From Adiantum capillus-veneris (taxonomy: Eukaryota > Streptophyta > Polypodiopsida > Polypodiales > Pteridaceae), in contig CM043960.1 of the NCBI GenBank assembly GCA_014529385.2, positions 119,604,543 through 119,668,542 on the forward strand: 64,000 bases of DNA, read 5' to 3'. Shown one piece after another: positions 60,366-64,000 of the stretch; the first letter of the stretch is position 1; each line of letters begins with the position of its first letter. The notes below the pieces were generated by a model. It had not been told where the DNA came from and searched no databases. It saw nothing but the letters and a program-made list of their open reading frames with translations. Position numbers and translations under genes: made by a program.

Positions 60366-60784
60366 TTCGGCAGCCTTATAAAAAAACTTAATCCATTAGA
60401 GGATTTTTTGAATAACATTTATTTTTCTTTGTTTACCTAAAAATAAGGGTTTTGGACCTCGGTTAATTCTTTGGCACTTAGATAATTTTATTTCTTAATT
60501 TTTCTTATCCATTATATACAAAAAAATTGGTTACTTTTGACCACAATACGTACCTAAACTATTTATCTAAGGTTAGGATAATTATAATATATTCTCCAAG
60601 GTATATTCCATCTCTGGTATTGATATCAAAGGGTTTCTATTTACTTTACTATATTTCCCTTTTTTATTCTTCCCAAAAATTGTTGAGGAATTTTATACTA
60701 GGATATATAATTAACTAATTTTCTAATGGTAGCAAAATTGATAATTACCACAGGTTCTTTGAGGTCTAATAAACCTTTGATAAA

Positions 60785-62105
60785 GATCTCAATTCAATTT
60801 AATTCTATTTACTAATTTTCCCTATTTAAATTTCTCAAAAAATAGGGTATTTTAGCTAAAGTAATTATCTAGATTAATTTTCTGACTTTCTCCTAATTAT
60901 CACGGGTTCTTGAACACCTAATTAACCATTGATAGTTATATTGAAGTATTTGAATTCCATTTACTAATTTCCCCTATTAAAATTGGTCAAAAATAGGATA
61001 TTTTAGCTAAAGTAATTAGCTAATTTATTTTTGTGAACCTCTCCTAATTATCATGGGTTTTTGAACACTTAATTAACCACTGATAATTATATGGAAGTAT
61101 TTGAATTCCATTTACTAATTTCCCCTATTAAAATTGTTCACAAAACAGGGTATTTTAGCTAAAGTAATTAGCTAATTTAATTTCCTGAACTTATCCTAAT
61201 TATCACAGGTTTTTGAACATCTAATTAACCACTGATAATTATATGGAAGTGTTTAAATTCCATTTACTAATTTCCCCTATTAAAATTGCTCAAAAAAACA
61301 GGGTATTTTAGCTAAAGTAATTAGCTAAATTAATTTTCTGAACTTCTCCTAATTATTACAGAGTTTTGAAAATTTAATTAACCCGTGATAATTATATGAC
61401 AGCATTTGAATTCCATTTACTAATTTCCTTTATTTAAATTGCTCAAAAAACAGGGTATTTTAGCTAAAGTAATTAGCTAATTTATTTTCCTGAACTTCTC
61501 CTAATTATCACTGGTTTTTTAACACCTAATTAACCACTGATAATTATATGGAAGTGTTTAAATTCCATTTACTAATTTCCCCTATTAAAATTACTAAACA
61601 AACAGAGTATTTTAGCTAAAGTAATTAGCTAAATAAACTTTCTGAACTTATCTTAATTATCACAGGTACTTGAACACTTAATTAACTACTGATAATTATA
61701 TGGAAGCATTTGAATTCCATTTACTAAATTCCCCTATTAAAATTGTTCAAAAAACAAGGTATTTTAGCTAAAATTATTAGCTAAGTTAACTTTCTGAACT
61801 TCTCCTAATTATCACGGGTTATAAAACACCTAATTAACCACTGATAATTATATGGAAGTGTTTAAATTCCATTTACTAATTTCTCCTATTAAAATTTCTC
61901 AAAACATAGGGTATTTTAGCTAAAGTAATTAGCTAATTTAACTTTCTGAACTTTTCCTAATTATCATAGGTATTTGAACACTTAATTAACCACTGATAAT
62001 TATATGGAAGCATTTGAATTCCATTTACTAATCTCCCCTATTAAAATTGTTCAAAAAACAGGGTATTTGGGCCTAATTAATTAGGAAAACTTCTCAGAAA
62101 ACTAT
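60785..62105 (-). repeat. 152-bp tandem array, right arm copy
   Basis: Mirror of 8040-9360 with the same number and order of units. Confidence 0.9.
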
Positions 62106-62987
62106 AGGATAATTTTCCTAGATTAATAACTGTCTAATGTATCTCTGATAAATAATTCAACTTAATCTAATCCTAATTCATATTTTTACCATTAATTCAT
62201 GGTTAAATTGGCTAATTTCAGTCCTAATATGAGAGGATAAGTAATTAGCTTAGTATGACTAAGCTGAATTATAATAATCATTAGAGATTAATTAATTTAA
62301 AGAGGTTTAAGAAGCATATATAGGACTAATCTTTGATTAATTAACCATTTATCTTAATCTAACCTTACTAATTAAGAAGGATTAGGTCAATTACCGTTAG
62401 GGTTAATCAATTAGAGATTTAACTCTAATGATTTCTGTGTAGTGTTTCTCCCTAGATGAGAGAGAAATTCTCAAGCCTCCGAGTCTAACAAAATATGAAG
62501 AGAATGGTCCTATTTATAGCTTTTTCTGGGCATCTGGCAGCTTTCCCCTAGTCCAAGCAGCCCCCCAGCTTGAAAATGGCGCATTTTTTTGCCATCAATG
62601 CCCCTGGAAAGTTTCCACAGCTTCCACACTCACCCCATACCTTCCAGAATTTGCCTGTTTGATTTTTGCAGATTTTCCATGATGAAATTTGGAATTTCCT
62701 ATTTAACTCTAGAACCTTAGTGTAAAGAAGTCTTTGCTAATGATTAAAATGAAACCATCCAATTTTTGTTATTAATTAAATTTCTATGGTAATTTTCCAG
62801 GTCCCGTAACTGTTCCTGTTTTTATCGGAATCAGATTCTGAAAATTTCTAGACATAGTAAAGCTCTGCTTATAATTCCAAAAACACCAAAATTAATAGTG
62901 TTTGGAGTCCTGCAATAGTATTTTCATTAAGTTTTTCAAGCTTAGTACAGTTTTGAAGGTTTCGTAAACTAGAAACCTTACAGTGTT

Positions 62988-63704
62988 GCATACTCCCGAG
63001 CTTGATTGCCAGCATCACTAGCACGTATTGGGTTCACTTCATTTGTCCTCTTTTTGGGCAGTTTTCACATCAGGTGCAGACACTCACCATGGATGACAAC
63101 AACATAGATTTGCTCAAGATGTTTGTTGTTGAGGATAAATTGGATGGAGAAAATAGTCAATGTGGGATTACATGATGATGCACCATTTTTTTGTGTCAAA
63201 GTGCATTTGGAATTTTGTTTAGGGAATTGACGTCCGTCCTTGTTATGTGGATAAAGGTGATGTTGAGGATGTTGTAGAATATGGTGGTAGGGTTACTACT
63301 TGCATAGCTATTTTCCCTACAACTAAGCAATCTCATTGGGATGCTAGAGATGCACAGACTCATTCATTGATTTCATTATTTGTGAATCACACTACTACTC
63401 ATCACATTTGCTCAGCTAAATAAGCTAAATAGAATTGGGATATTCTATGTGGTCTTTACAGAAGTGACAACGAGGCTAAAATTGCATTCTTGTGTAAAGA
63501 GTTGAAATCAAAGATTATGCATGAGGAAAATGACATGGACACTTTCGTTGTGCTGGTATCACGGATATTTATGAGAAACTCACTTCTAGAGTCAAAGTCT
63601 GTCATCAAATATCTAATATCTAACCAACCCAAATGATTTTCACATATTAAACTGATCATTTAATATGGGATAATAAACGGGAACAAGGGTTAGAATATAG
63701 ACAT
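62988..63704 (+). pseudogene. Copia gag remnant, copy A, right arm
   Basis: Mirror of 6441-7156. Confidence 0.75.
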
Positions 63705-64000
63705 TGATAGCCGTTTTTCGGCTCTCCATAATTGCCATAGTAAGTTACTCCACCCTACCAAATTCACCCAAACGCTATGGCTATCCCTACCATTTCGCTG
63801 TACATAGGCGTGTGTGAGTTACGGGGCTTTTCCCATATCTTCTTAAAAACCTTCAGCTAGCTAGTCACTGGGCTAGTTGAGCCAAAAAAATAAAAAAAAA
63901 AAAGTATATTATGGCCTCTTTGTGTGTAAATATTTCATTGTATATATGGCCTAAATATAGGGATTTTTTATAATTATTTTGGTATTTTATTTAAATATTC

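Larger units (their letters stand above)
59090..62982 (-). mobile_element. 3.9-kb insertion, right arm copy
   Basis: Mirror of 7162-11053 with the same target duplication (GTGTT on this strand at 59085-59089 and 62983-62987). Length differs by one base overall. Confidence 0.7.
57079..63704. repeat. Direct repeat copy A, right arm, with the 3.9-kb insertion
   Basis: Mirror of 6441-13074. Confidence 0.85.

Overview
This window is nuclear DNA of a land plant with a repeat-rich genome. The evidence is plant-type Ty1/copia and Ty3/gypsy retrotransposons primed by initiator tRNA-Met, a CACTA (En/Spm) DNA transposon, a LINE remnant, and remnants of plant genes (a PP2C phosphatase and a heavy-metal-associated HMA domain). 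The species cannot be named from the sequence. No multi-exon host gene is intact; the only plausible intact host gene is a small secreted-protein ORF at 26929-27318.

The dominant structure is a very large inverted repeat. Bases 6144-23145 reappear in reverse complement at 47026-64000, and the right arm runs off the window, so the arms are at least 17 kb around a 23.9-kb spacer. Each arm is a mosaic: a 2.75-kb direct repeat (copy A, interrupted by a 3.9-kb insertion, and copy B), a truncated gypsy element (G2) between the copies, and a 3-kb non-coding block with a long TG/CA microsatellite, a candidate SINE and an LTR-like end. The 3.9-kb insertion has the same 5-bp target duplication in both arms, so it predates the inverted duplication.

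Left of the arms (1-5816) lies the 5' part of another gypsy element (G1) on the minus strand, with a candidate LTR, gag, protease and reverse transcriptase broken by point mutations. The spacer holds, in order: a non-coding stretch with microsatellites and a G36 run; a LINE 3' fragment; the secreted-protein ORF; a PP2C fragment; a gypsy 3' end (G3) whose chromodomain coding sequence is interrupted by a CACTA element with 12-bp CACTACAAGAGG termini and a CTT target duplication; a G3-family LTR in inverted orientation, itself interrupted by an almost complete copia element (copia-1); and the 5' end of a second copia element (copia-2), cut off inside its gag zinc knuckle by the right arm.

The CACTA element carries a decayed TNP2-type transposase gene, a second Transposase_24-type gene, and a captured HMA-domain fragment lying between two direct repeats. 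Order of events inferred from nesting: the A/B duplication, then the 3.9-kb insertion into A, then the inverted duplication; in the spacer, G3 first, then CACTA and copia-1. All element polyproteins inspected carry stops or frameshifts, so nothing here looks autonomous as sequenced.
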